A stretch of 64,000 nucleotides of DNA, from NCBI RefSeq assembly GCF_023091745.1, contig NC_068935.1, forward strand, positions 20,629,775 to 20,693,774. Direction: 5' to 3'. The stretch comes from Budorcas taxicolor. Lineage: Eukaryota > Chordata > Mammalia > Artiodactyla > Bovidae. Below, piece by piece: positions 53,806-63,975 of the stretch (its first letter is position 1; each line of letters opens with the position of its first letter). Made by a program: the position numbers and the translations under genes. The notes beneath the pieces were generated by a model. It saw nothing but the letters and a program-made list of their open reading frames with translations, was not told where the DNA came from and ran no database searches.

Positions 53806-55636
53806 GACATCTTCAGTTCAGTTCAGTTCAGTTCATTTCAGTTGCTTAGTCGTGTCCGACTCTTTGTGACCCCATGAATCGCAGCATGCCAGGCCTCCCT
53901 GTCCATCACCATCTCCCGGAGTTCACTCAGACTCACGTCCATCGAGTCAGTGATGCCATCCAGCCATCTCATCCTCGGTCGTCCCCTTCTCCTCCTGCCC
54001 CCAATCCCTCCCAGCATCAGAGTCTTTTCCAATGAGTCAACTCTTCGCATGAGGTGGCCAAAGTACTGGAGTTTCAGCTTTAGCATCATTCCTTCCAAAG
54101 AAATCCCAGGGTTGATCTCCTTCAGAATAGACTGGTTGGATCTCCTTGCAGTCCAAGGAACTCTCAAGAGTCTTCTCCAACACCACAGTTCAAAAGCAGC
54201 AATTCTTCAGCGCTCAGCCTTCTTCACAGTCCAACTCTCACATCCACACATGACCGCAGGAAAAACCATAGCCTTGACTAGACGGACATCAGTCGGCAAA
54301 GTAATGTCTCTGCTTTAGAATATACTATCTAGGTTGGTCATAACTTTTCTTCCAAGGAGTAAGCGTCTTTTAATTTCATGGCTGCAGTCACCATCTGTAT
54401 TGATTTTGGAGCCCAAAAAAATAAAGTCTGACACTGTTTCCACTGTTTCTCCATCTATTTCCCATGAAGTGATGGGACCAGATGCCATGATCTTCGTTTT
54501 CTGAATGTCAAGTTTTAAGCCAACTTTTTTGTTCTCCTCTTTCACTTTCATCAAGAGGCTTTTTAGTTCCTCTTCACTTTCTGCCATAAGGGTGGTGTCA
54601 TCTGCATATTTGAGGTTATTGATTTTTCTCTTGGCAATCTTGATTCCAGCTTGTGTTTCTTCCAGCCCAGCGTTTCTCATGATGTACTCTGCATAGAAGT
54701 TAAATAAGCAGTGTGACAATATACAGCCTTGACCTACTCCTTTTCCTATTTGGAACCAGTCTGTTGTTCCATGTCTAGTTCTAATTGTTGCTTCCTGACC
54801 TGCATACAGATTTCTCAAGAGGCAGGTCAGGTGGTCTGGTATTCCCATCTCTTTCAGAGTTTTCCACAGTTTATTGTGATCCACACAGTCAAAGGCTTTG
54901 GCATAGTCAATAAAGCAGAAATAGATGTTTTTCTGGAACTCTCTTGCTTTTTCCATGATCCAGTGGACATTGGCAATTTGATCTCTGGTTCCTCTGCCTT
55001 TTCTAAAACCAGCTTGAACATCAGGGAGTTCACGGTTCATGTATTGCTGAAGCCTGGTTTGGAGAATTTTGAGCATTACGTTACTAGCATGTGAGATGAG
55101 TGCAATTGTGCAGTAGTTTGAGCATTCTTTGGCATTGCCTTTCTTTGGGATTGGAATGAAAACTGACCTTTCCCAGTCCTGTGGCCACTGCTGAGTTTTC
55201 CAAATTTGCTGGCATATTGAGTGCAGCACTTTCACAGCATCATCTTTCAGGATTTGAAATAGCTCAACTGGAATTCCATCACCTCCACTAGCTTTGTTCA
55301 TAGTGATGCTTTCTAAGGCCCACTTGACTTCACATTCCAGGATGTCTGGCTCTAGATGAGTGATCACACCATCGTGATTATCCGGGTCATGAAGATCTTT
55401 TTTGTACAGTTCTTCTGTGTATTCTTGCCACCTCTTCTTAATATCTTCTGCTTCTGTTAGGTCCATACCATTTCTGTCCTTTATTGAGCCCATCTTTGCA
55501 TGAAATGTTCCCTTGGTATCTCTAATTTTCTTGAAGAGCTCTCTAGTCTTTGCCATTCTGTTGTTTTCCTTTATTTCTTTTCATTGATCGCTGAAGAAGA
55601 CTTTCTTATCTCTTCTTGCTATTCTTTGGACATCTT
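53806..55636 (-). mobile_element. BovB LINE, 1.8 kb, with 8-bp TSD
   Basis: Element 53814-55628, minus strand, with the (agttc)n terminus at left. Flanks gacatctt at 53806-53813 and 55629-55636 are an 8-base target-site duplication. 5'-truncated in the reverse-transcriptase region. It carries the longest open BovB frame in the window. Confidence 0.93.
53838..55556 (-). pseudogene. BovB reverse transcriptase, long open frame
   Basis: The 413-codon open stretch (54315-55556) covers almost the whole reverse transcriptase: MAKTRELFKKIRDTKG, SITMNKASGGDGIPVEL, PKKGNAKECSNYCTIALIS, DVQAGFRKGRGTRDQIANVH, FCFIDYAKAFDCVDHNKL (motif A), GVGQGCILSHCLFNF (motif B) and NLKYADDTTLMAES (motif C; YADD at 54597-54608). 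A stop after ...GRKVMTNLDSIF (54315) ends it; a second open piece (53838-54167) carries the C-terminal RVPWTARRSNQSIL ... MRWLDGITDSMD. The endonuclease is missing by 5' truncation, so it cannot act autonomously, but the catalytic core is unusually intact. Confidence 0.85.
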
Positions 55637-56627
55637 AAAGAATGTCAGTAAATTGGTCCATGTGGTTGTCAAGGTTCTCTGATAAAGAGATACCAAGATG
55701 GATTTTAGTATCTATGGATTTTATTAGGGGAAACACCTCTGAGAGGAAATGGGGAGAGCACCTATAAAGTCTGGGAGAACTGTCAGACCAGAAGTTAAGC
55801 CTGACCTCGAGTAAAAGAGAGAGGGAAGGAAAGTCCAGCAAAGTGCCCTAGACTTCTGAGCAGTCTACAGAGATTTGTTTGGGCCTTGAGATGTCAGCCA
55901 TCAGAGAAGTCCTGTGTCTTCCAGGGATGGGGCTTCCTTCATTTCTCTGTAGTACTTAGAAGTGTGATTTGGGAGCAGATGATATGATGGATTTCAAAGC
56001 ACAGTACCTATGGCCCCTGGTCAATTATGCTCATTGTAGTTGTGGGAGGGAAGGGTGTAAAAAACTCATCCTTATGGCTGCCACATCCCATTATGAAGTT
56101 ATGAAAACTTATGCAAACTACAGATATCTACTTGGAGGATATACTGTGAATAGTTTACCAGGGAGAACATTAGACATGTACTTTCATGGAAAACAGCCAA
56201 CTGAAATAGTGAAACATAAGAAATTGACTACCAGGTTGTTAGTGAGAGAAGCACTCAAGCTTAGAGTTCCTGGTTTATATGTTCAGCAGATCCATGCAGT
56301 TAGATGTATTCTGTTTCATTGTGCTGGTCTTTGTTTTTATTGACACTCTATAAGAAAGGTGTTACCAACTTTGGCGAGGGTATTGCCATATCCATGACTG
56401 ACTTCTAGCATTGTTTCCCCTCAAGTTCAGCCTTCTAAATATGCCCATATTCAGCCTTCTAAACACCATTAGTCAATGAGACAGCTATTGGTAAATCCAT
56501 AGTAACAATTGCAAAGGTGAGTGGGATCCTGTTTTCTTTATTTTCCTCATTTTACTCCGTATCAATTATGGTATTTTAGATTATGCAGCAGTAAGATATA
56601 ACTTGATAAACTACAGCAATGTGAATT
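55637..56627. other. Unassigned DNA with a 124-codon open frame
   Basis: No family recognised. The plus strand is open from 55969 to 56343 (124 codons, with a short cysteine cluster CSCGREGCK). The region left of it (55690-55810) has an LTR-like feel but no ends could be found. I cannot assign a function, and the frame may be chance. Confidence 0.3.
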
Positions 56628-57147
56628 GTTGTTCAGTCACTAAGTCACATTCAACTCTTTGTGACTCCATGCACTGCAGCAGGCTAGGCTTCCCTGTCCT
56701 TCACTATCACCCCAAGTTTCCTCAAACTCATGTCCATTGGGTCAATGATGCCTTCCAACCATCTCATCCTCTGTCACCCTCTTCTCCTCCTGTCCTGAAT
56801 CTTTCCCAGCACCAGAGTCTTTTCCAGTGAGTCAGCTCTTCGTATCATGTGGCCAAAATATTAGAGCTTCAACTTTAGCATCAGTCATTCCAACGAATAT
56901 TCAAGGTTTCTTTCCTTTAAGATTGACTGATTTGACCTCCTTGCAGTCCAAGGGACTCTTGAGAGTCTTCTCCAGCACCACAGTTTGAAAGCATCAGTTC
57001 TTCAGCGCTCAGCCTTTTTTATGGTCCAAGTCTCACATCTGTACATGACTACTGGAAAAATCATAGATTTGACTATATGAATCTTTGTTGACAAAGTGGT
57101 ATCTCTGCTTCTTAATACACTATCTTGGTTTGTCATAGGTTTTCTTG
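56628..57147 (-). mobile_element. BovB LINE 3' fragment
   Basis: gttgttcagtcactaagtca at left through ttttctt at right. The BovB C-terminal signature is recognisable in the minus-strand order (ccttccaaccatctcatcct, agtgagtcagctcttcgtat, cttctccagcaccacagtt). More diverged than other copies. Confidence 0.85.
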
Positions 57148-57474
57148 ACTTTAATTGGCAGAAGTTTATTTTTCATTCCCCTTGTGGACAGGCTGGGGCT
57201 CTTCTCTACATTGTCTTTATTCTGGGACCCAGGCTAAAGGAATTTCCACCATCTGTAATACTGCTACTCATTGCTGTAGAGAGGAAAAACAGCAAGTAAC
57301 CAAACATGCAGTGTTAAAACTTTTGCCCAAAAGTGGTGTGTGTCTCATTATACTGACCCAAACAAACCAGATGCCCAAGCCCTGACTTCCAGGGAGTGGG
57401 AAGTATTATCCTTCCACAGGGAGGTGATCCTCATGTTAGTGAACACTAACACAGGGCATACATTGCCCATCTGG
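57148..57474. other. Unassigned DNA
   Basis: Nothing recognised. Confidence 0.35.
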
Positions 57475-57565
57475 ACAGTCCTGTCTGTAGCCCTGGTACC
57501 TAGGAAGGTACTTGGCACATAGTTGGTGTTTGTTCCATATAGATTTGTTGAATGAGTTAATGATA
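57475..57565 (+). mobile_element. L2 LINE 3' end
   Basis: acttggcacatagttggtgt and ttgttgaatgagttaatga match the terminal L2 block, plus strand. Confidence 0.55.
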
Positions 57566-57834
57566 TTTAAACCTGAATGTGAAAGACGCTTCAAGTCCCT
57601 AGCATTTCTTCATTTCATATCTTGAACTATGGATTATCCAGCCTGATAAGTACAAAGGGAGAGAGTTATAAGAAACTTACAGGCAGGATTGGTAAGTAAT
57701 GATCATTTACCAATGTGATCCCACTTACCAATGGGAGCCTGATAAGTCCTAGAAAAGAAACCCTTTTCATGAGTTTGTCAACAAGAGAAGTGATACTCCT
57801 GTGCCCAAGGGATTATAATTTCTAGGCTTGATTC
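57566..57834. other. Unassigned DNA
   Basis: Nothing recognised. Confidence 0.35.
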
Positions 57835-58025
57835 CAAAAGTGCTCTCCAAGTCAGTAAGTGTTTATTAGAAGCCAACTCCATGGCAAATTAAAACTAAGG
57901 ATTACAGTGGAGAGAGCAGGGCATCTATCTGTGAGTATTATAAGACATAGATTCTGCTCTTGGAAGTTTATAGTTCTATTGGGAAGACAAGGTATATGTA
58001 ATAAAAACAACATAGTGGTTGAATA
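57835..58025 (-). mobile_element. L2 LINE 3' end, minus strand
   Basis: agtcagtaagtgtttattag, gagagcagggcatctatctg, gttctattgggaagacaagg and ataaaaacaacatagtggtt follow the reversed L2 3' end. Confidence 0.5.
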
Positions 58026-58029
58026 AGCA

Positions 58030-58255
58030 CTATGTAATGGAAAGAACATTGACTTGAAGCAAGGTCAATCTGGATTTGAATTCTGGATCTACCAGTTTCT
58101 TTTGTGTGATTTTGGAAATGTGTTTTAACTTTCCTGGGCTTTATTTTATTCATCTGTGAAATGAGGTTAATGGCAGAGCCTATGTCACAGGGTTGTTGTG
58201 CATATTAAATGGGATAATGTGTGTCACAATCCTAGCACAGAGTAAGCAGGAGGGA
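58030..58255 (+). mobile_element. MIR SINE
   Basis: tgtaatggaaagaacattga, tggatttgaattctggatct, ttttattcatctgtgaaatg and cagggttgttgtgcatatta follow a plus-strand MIR. Confidence 0.8.
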
Positions 58256-58257
58256 AA

Positions 58258-58572
58258 TAATACCTAATATTTACTCAACACCCATTAAGTGATTTTACAG
58301 TTCTAAGTTCTCTGTGTGCACGTGTTTCACGGTTCATATCAAGATGGTGGTGGTGATGGTGCATGTGTGTGTGTAATCCTTTAATCTTTAACACAGCCCT
58401 GTGAAGTGGGTGATTTAGATACTATTATTAGCCCCATTTTATAAATAAGAAAGCTGAGGCACAGAGAGATTATATAGTTTACCCAAGATATATAGCTAAT
58501 AAGTGGGAGTTGACTTATGAAGTCAAACAGCCTGGTCCTAGTGGCTGTACTCTTAATCACTATGCTATGCTG
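58258..58572 (-). mobile_element. MIR SINE with internal TGG repeat
   Basis: tactcaacacccattaagtg, aacacagccctgtgaagtg, attattagccccattttat, aagctgaggcacagagag and actatgctatgctgg follow a minus-strand MIR. Tail-to-tail with the MIR to the left. A short (TGG)n/(TG)n stretch sits at about 58343-58375. Confidence 0.8.
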
Positions 58573-58777
58573 GAGGTCAGCATGGAACATGCAGAAAACA
58601 TTAAGACAAAACCACACGTGGCATAAGCGTATATGTCAGAGGGCAACAGCCTATAGAGCGGAAAGTAGGTCACGGTAACATTGTAGAGTTTTGAAAGTAG
58701 ACAAATTTTGATTATTGAAATCATTGTCTTCAAATACATTAAAGACAAATACCAGTGGCTATTATTAATTCTAATGA
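58573..58777. other. Unassigned DNA
   Basis: Nothing recognised. Confidence 0.35.
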
Positions 58778-58985
58778 GGCCTCCTGGTGGCTCAGATGGT
58801 AAAGCATCTGCCTGCAGTGTGGGAGACCCGGGTTCGATCCCTGGGTTGGGGAGATCCCCCCTGGAGAAGGAAATGGCAACCCACTCCAGTACTCTTGCCT
58901 GGAAAAATTCCACGGGCTAAGGAGCCTGGTAGGCTACAGTCCATGGGGTCGCAAAGAGTCGGACACGACTGAGCAACTTCACATA
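58778..58985 (+). mobile_element. Bov-tA SINE, intact tRNA head
   Basis: Full-length plus-strand copy with an A-box-like tggctcagatggtaaagc and a canonical B-box gggttcgatccctggg (about 58830), then the BovB-derived body (agtccatggggtcgcaaaga, gagtcggacacgactgagca). The best-preserved SINE here; it may retain a pol III-type internal promoter. Confidence 0.93.
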
Positions 58986-59334
58986 CAAGGAGTAACTTGA
59001 GAAAGATTTGAGAGTATTCATAAAAAAAAGGCTTGTATTTCTTGGCAGAGATATAAATGTTGAGGTCTTTAAAGAGGGAAGCTGTTGAATCAGGGTGAAA
59101 TAAAGACAGCTTCATGAAGAAAAGCAGAATCTGAAGACTTGAAATTTTCAGATAGAAAAATGAGCCAAAGAGCATGGTGTGTGGAGAGGTGATGACAAAC
59201 AAGACAGGCAGTCTTGACTGAAGAGGCAGGATTATCTTAAGGAATCATGATACAAATTGATACCATAATAATAAAACAAGGACAGTGGCACTATTACTTT
59301 TCCTGAGTATTGCACAGTCCCCTTTGTACAGATC
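58986..59334. other. Unassigned DNA
   Basis: Nothing recognised. Confidence 0.35.
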
Positions 59335-59532
59335 AGTTCTCTGTGGTAGAAAGAGCACTGGACTGTGTCTGTAGACCTAAGTTCACACATCACTGCTGTC
59401 ACATACCAACTGGATAACATTGGGCATATGGCTGGCCTTTTCTAATTCTCAGTTTCCCCATTTCTAATGTGAATATAAGAATGCAATATTTAGCAGAGAG
59501 TTGTTTTAGGAAATAATTCATACAGTAGCTAT
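59335..59532 (+). mobile_element. MIR SINE
   Basis: tgtggtagaaagagcactgg, agacctaagttcacacatca, tggataacattgggcatatg and ctcagtttccccatttctaa follow a plus-strand MIR. A Bov-tA follows directly. Confidence 0.8.
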
Positions 59533-59540
59533 GAAAATAG

Positions 59541-59765
59541 CGAAGTGAAGTGAAAGTTGCTCAGTCGTGTCTGACTCTTTGTGACACCATGGACTAGACA
59601 GTCCATGGGATTCTTCAGGCCAGAATACTGGAGTGGGTAGCTGTTCCCTTCTCCAGGGGCTCTTCCCAACCCAGGGATCAAATTCAAGATCTCCCGCATT
59701 GCAGGCAGATTCTTTACCAGCTGTGCAGGCAGATTCTTTACCAGCTGAGCCACCAGGGAAGCCCC
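59541..59765 (-). mobile_element. Bov-tA SINE with internal 24-bp duplication
   Basis: Minus-strand Bov-tA with the tRNA head at the right (gagccaccagggaagcccc). The word aaaatag lies at both edges (59534-59540 and 59766-59772), a short target-site duplication. The head carries an internal 24-base tandem duplication. Confidence 0.9.
59701..59748 (-). repeat. 24-bp tandem duplication in SINE tRNA head
   Basis: Units 59701-59724 and 59725-59748 both read gcaggcagattctttaccag plus ctgt/ctga, differing in the last base. They fall between the A and B box positions. Confidence 0.95.
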
Positions 59766-59772
59766 AAAATAG

Positions 59773-59985
59773 TGAAAGGACTCCTCAAATGCTCTTTTTT
59801 TCTATATCTCATTGGATCTTCATGTGAAGTGGATAGTGCAAGTCTCATTACTGAACAATTTTTTTCCCAGAGAAAAAGAAACTGAGATTCAGAGAAACTG
59901 AAGTTTAGACAAATTAAGTGATTTGCCCCACAAACTACATGGCCATTTGGCAGTTTCAGGTCATTTTGACTTTCAGTCTAAAATA
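59773..59985 (-). mobile_element. MIR SINE
   Basis: cattggatcttcatgtgaag, gaaactgagattcagagaaa, attaagtgatttgccccaca and tttggcagtttcaggtca follow a minus-strand MIR. Tail-to-tail with 59335-59532; the Bov-tA lies between. Confidence 0.65.
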
Positions 59986-60010
59986 AATCCCTTGTCATTA
60001 CATGTCCAGT

Positions 60011-60375
60011 AAGACAGTTACTGTACTCTTGAGAGTCCCTTGGACTGTGAGGAGATCAAACCAGTCAATCCTTAAGGAGATCAGTCCTGAATATTCATTG
60101 GAAGGACTGATACTGAAGCTGAAGTTCCAACACTTTGGCTACCTGATGCAAACAGCTGACTCATTGGAAAAGACCCTGATGGTGGGAAACATTGAAGGCA
60201 AAAGGAGAAGGGAACGACAGAGGATGAGATGTTTGGGTAGCATCACTGACTCAATGGACATGAGTTTGAGCAAACTCGAGGAGATGGTGAAGGACAGGGA
60301 AGCCTGGCGTGCTGCAGTCCATGGGGGCACAAAGAGTCGGACAGTTTAGGGACTGAACAGCAACAAAGACAGTTA
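60011..60375 (+). mobile_element. BovB 3' fragment with 10-bp TSD
   Basis: Element 60021-60365, plus strand. Flanks aagacagtta at 60011-60020 and 60366-60375 are a perfect 10-base target-site duplication. The open stretch 60002-60349 reads LRVPWTVRRSNQSILKEISP and MRCLGSITDSMDMSLSKLEE. 5'-truncated, about 345 bases. Confidence 0.92.
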
Positions 60376-60697
60376 GAGGACACTATGATTTTGTGGGAAC
60401 AGGACCCAAGATAGCAACATTTTATGTAAGAAAAAGAGGGGCAGGACCATGTCTGAGTGGGTCCTTGCATGGGAAAGGGGAATTGGAAGAGAGCTGTAAG
60501 TAGCCTGGAGGCAACCTGAAGGTCTGGTGAGTGGGATAAGGTACCTAAATTGGTAGCAGGATACAGAAATTGTGGAGAGCACCACTGACCAATGTTCCTT
60601 CCCTCTGAGTTTGACCAGGACCAGTTTGACCAGGATGAGCATTGACTCTGTCTCTTAGAATGTGCATTTTGCAAAGAGAATTTGAGCCAGATTCATG

Positions 60698-60698
60698 A

Positions 60699-60731
<33 letters not shown>

Positions 60732-60778
60732 CATATATATGTGTGTGTATATGGGCACATGTATGAATACACACACAA
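60698..60778 (+). repeat. (TA)n with (TG)n microsatellite
   Basis: About thirteen TA units, then acacat.., then gtgtgtgt and cacacaca words. Confidence 0.92.
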
Positions 60779-61805
60779 TGATGGGGTGATGGGAGAAAAG
60801 GGAAAGAGTGATGTTTGAGTTTGTTTTCAACAGAAACATGGCATCTAAACATGAGTTGCATACATCTGTACAAAACATCACAAAGCAAAAGCCAGAATAA
60901 ACACCATTCGTCCCTATGTACTTGACCTAAATAGACACCAACTAGTTCCATCAACTATCTCCCTGTCTCTTTCCCTCCCTAAGCACTGGATTGCATCCTC
61001 CCCTTCTCCTACATGCACCAGTTGCAGCATGGTGATATGTGGAGAAATTGAATTAATTAGGATTTTTATGGATAATTATAGTTGCCATATGCTTGGAGTC
61101 ATTTTATTAAAGCAGTTATGAGGTAATTAATCTTGTCAATAACCTCTGGAGTGAATGTACGTTTTCTGTATTCTCCAAGCTTTTTGCCTCTGTTCATTTC
61201 AGAAAGTATCCAAATGTATTTGCTACTTCTGATGCTCTCACCACCCCCCACCCTCCACCTCCAGAGCTGAAAGCCAGCCAGGAGCCCAGAAAAAAATTAT
61301 TTTCTTGACCAAGGAAGAAGATAGAAAACAGAAGACCTTTCGTTGCCCTTTGCTTTTTTTTTTTTTTCCTGGTTCTTTACTATTTACAAATGAATCACTA
61401 TCTGGGGTCAGGTATCTCTCTGTAGCTAGTTCTCTCCAAATTAGGAGCACTAAGTGCTGCTGGAGAATGACTAGCAATGTAAGGGTCTCTGAATCCTGTT
61501 CCCCACATTGAATACCCATGTGCTTCAATTTCCAAGACCACCTCATAAACAAAAGCTGAATATACAGTACCATGAAATTTGGATGCTTAGCATCACAATT
61601 GTCAAAAGATGATTCCTTACCCAGACATTCCCTATAAATAGGCATTTAATATAGGATCTAGTTTACAAAACCAATTAAACAAAAAAATCCCATGAACTTA
61701 AACTTTTAGAAAATGCTGGTTTGCTAAGCCCAGAACCTAACTCTGCCTCAGTATTTTAAAAAAATATTACTGAACTAAGCAAAAGAAAAATACATTAATA
61801 TGTTT

Positions 61806-61846
61806 CATATGTGTGTGTGTGCATATATGTCTTTTTTTTTTTTTTA
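61806..61846 (+). repeat. (TG)n and poly-T simple repeats
   Basis: tgtgtgtgtgtg followed at 61831-61845 by a T run. Confidence 0.85.
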
Positions 61847-62637
61847 AGTAAGGACCATACTAGAAACTTGAAACCTTTTTTTAATGCAACTGTTCATTGA
61901 CTTTCAGTCCTCAAGTTCCACTTGACTTCCCAAGAACACATCTACTGTGTACAAAGGCCATCTTTGCCCTTCCTATTGTGCTTTTGAAAGCTTCTGTCCT
62001 AAGAATTGCTAATGGTAATGCAGGCAGCCTGTGGAGAATCAAAGGATAAGCCAGTCTCGTTTGATCTTCTTCTTATGACTAGTTCTCTAACTCAAAGGTA
62101 ATGCCAGGAATAGTCATTATTCTCCATGTAGGTGAGATGGCTGAAGAGATAGATGTGACAAGCCATCATCTCTGTTAGGAGAGCTTTTGTCTTTCTTCCA
62201 TGGTTGACTGAGTCAGAGAGGGCTTTCATTAAATGCCCCCATTTATAGACATATACCCAGTTCTGAAAGCCTGAATCCCAGTAATTGATACGTTTTCCTC
62301 AATTTGTTTCTTTTGTGTTATTCTCTTTCTTTAGCTGCTAGCTCTATACAGAACACAGTATCTATTATCCACTCAGTTTTTTAAATGAAGCATACACTTC
62401 CAATGAGTTTTTGGAATGCTATGGTTATCTGCTAATATTACCTGAAAATTATCTGCTAATATCTTTGATAATCTTAAAAATAAGAATGGGATACCAGTCT
62501 CTATGGTGTCACGTGAATAGCAGGATGTCTACCTACCATGGGACAGAATAAAGGGAATTGAGATCATTCTTGGTTAAGATTATTCCCCTTTCTGGCACTA
62601 AAAGAAATCTAATTAAAAATACAATTTACATTATAAC

Positions 62638-62662
62638 ATACACATATATACACACACACACT
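62638..62662 (+). repeat. Short (CA)n/(TA)n simple repeat
   Basis: acatacacatatatacacacacacac. Confidence 0.8.
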
Positions 62663-62864
62663 GTAATATTTTATGGTTATAAAACCATTGCTAAGGTTAT
62701 AATGTTTGCAAGATAACATCCCAGTTTTGGGACATGGAAATAGTGCCCACAGTGAAGTTGGTGGCTGTTCAGAATATTAGACAACAAGCAAAATTGTAAC
62801 TCTACAGTAGTTTGAGCTGTTTGGGGGTTTTCACACACGAAAGTAGGTTTCTAGATGTGTTGCT

Positions 62865-63149
62865 TGACTGGCTTGTTGTTGTTTAGTCACTCAGTTGTGT
62901 CCAACTCTTTGCAACCCCGTGGACTGCAGCTCACCAGCCTTCCTTGTCCTTCACCATCTCCTAGAGTTTGCTCAAATTCATGTCCATTGAGTTGGTGATG
63001 CCATCTGACCATCTCATCCTCTGTTGCCCCCATCTCCTCCTGCCCTCAATCTTTCCCAGCATCAGGGTTTTTCTAATGAGTCAGCTCTTTGCATCAGGTG
63101 GCCAAGTATCAGAACTTCAGCTTCAGAATCAGTCCTTCAATGACTGGCT
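62865..63149 (-). mobile_element. BovB 3' fragment with 9-bp TSD
   Basis: Element 62874-63140, minus strand, with BovB terminus at left. Flanks tgactggct at 62865-62873 and 63141-63149 are a perfect target-site duplication. Only about 267 bases. Confidence 0.92.
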
Positions 63150-63511
63150 AGTGTCTAGAATTTAGAACTGATTGAGAGACATAAAAAAGCAACTGTTAAT
63201 ACCCAGGAAACTTCACTGGGACTGTTCTTTATAAATAAAACATGTCTAGAAATGGTTCTTCATTTCTTAGGGGATCTTTGATGACTTTGGAAATCAGATG
63301 AAAGCCATTTATTCTCTCCAGAGAAATACCTATGTGCACATATTTTGTCAATAATTATGGGAGGTACACTGATCTTATAAATCCTGTCCTAGGTAAATAT
63401 TACAACAAGTTGCTGAGTGGGGAAGCCTAAGCAGTCTTTGGACCTACAGCATAGGCAAAGCTTTGGTTGATGAGGGCAGTGGATCAAATGTTTTCAGTGA
63501 GTCCTTTGTTG
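63150..63511. other. Unassigned DNA
   Basis: Nothing recognised. Confidence 0.35.
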
Positions 63512-63713
63512 TGCTTAGTCGCTCAGTCTTTTCTGATTCTTTGCGGACCCCTGGGTTGTAGCCCGCCAGGCTCTTCTGTCAATGGGGATTCTCCAGGCAA
63601 GAATACTGGAGTGGTTGGCCATGCCCTCCTCCAGGGAATTTTTCCAACCCAGGGATTGAACCTAGGTCTCCTGCATTGCAGGTTGATTCTTTACCATCTG
63701 AGCTACCAGGGCT
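63512..63713 (-). mobile_element. Bov-tA SINE
   Basis: Minus-strand copy: gtgcttagtcgctcagtctt at left, reversed B-box gggattgaacctagg, tRNA head (ctgagctaccagggct) at right. Diverged. Confidence 0.88.
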
Positions 63714-63975
63714 ACTCAAAATAGAACTGTTTGTCCCTCAGAACTTGTCTGTATCTGTTACATAGTTTGCATCTCACACTACTTCCAACCCCAATACTTT
63801 GACTCAGCCTTAGTCTTTGGGGAATATATAGCATATTTTTTTGTAAGTTCTCTGGTGTTTTTCCATAGTTAACATCTTAGGAAATTCATTTCATTAGTAA
63901 TTAGCAAGCTCAATACCTGATCTGACTATGAATAAGAGATGACCTCTTTTAATGCTCTGTGTGTATTCTACTTTG
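63714..63975. other. Unassigned DNA
   Basis: Nothing recognised. Confidence 0.35.

Larger units (their letters stand above)
60376..62864. other. Unassigned DNA, about 2.5 kb
   Basis: The longest block free of recognised transposons apart from small simple repeats. A minus-strand open stretch of 135 codons (61238-61645) and a plus-strand one of 68 codons lie here, but neither shows a family motif. No exon evidence. Confidence 0.4.

Noticed and set aside
58830..58850. A possible tRNA gene suggested by a perfect B-box.
   Set aside because: The sequence is the tRNA-derived head of a Bov-tA SINE, followed by a BovB-derived body; there is no cloverleaf-complete tRNA.
61238..61645. A 135-codon minus-strand open frame, the longest outside recognised repeats.
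   Set aside because: It includes a lysine run from a T tract and no recognisable family motif; the length is plausible by chance in a 64 kb window.
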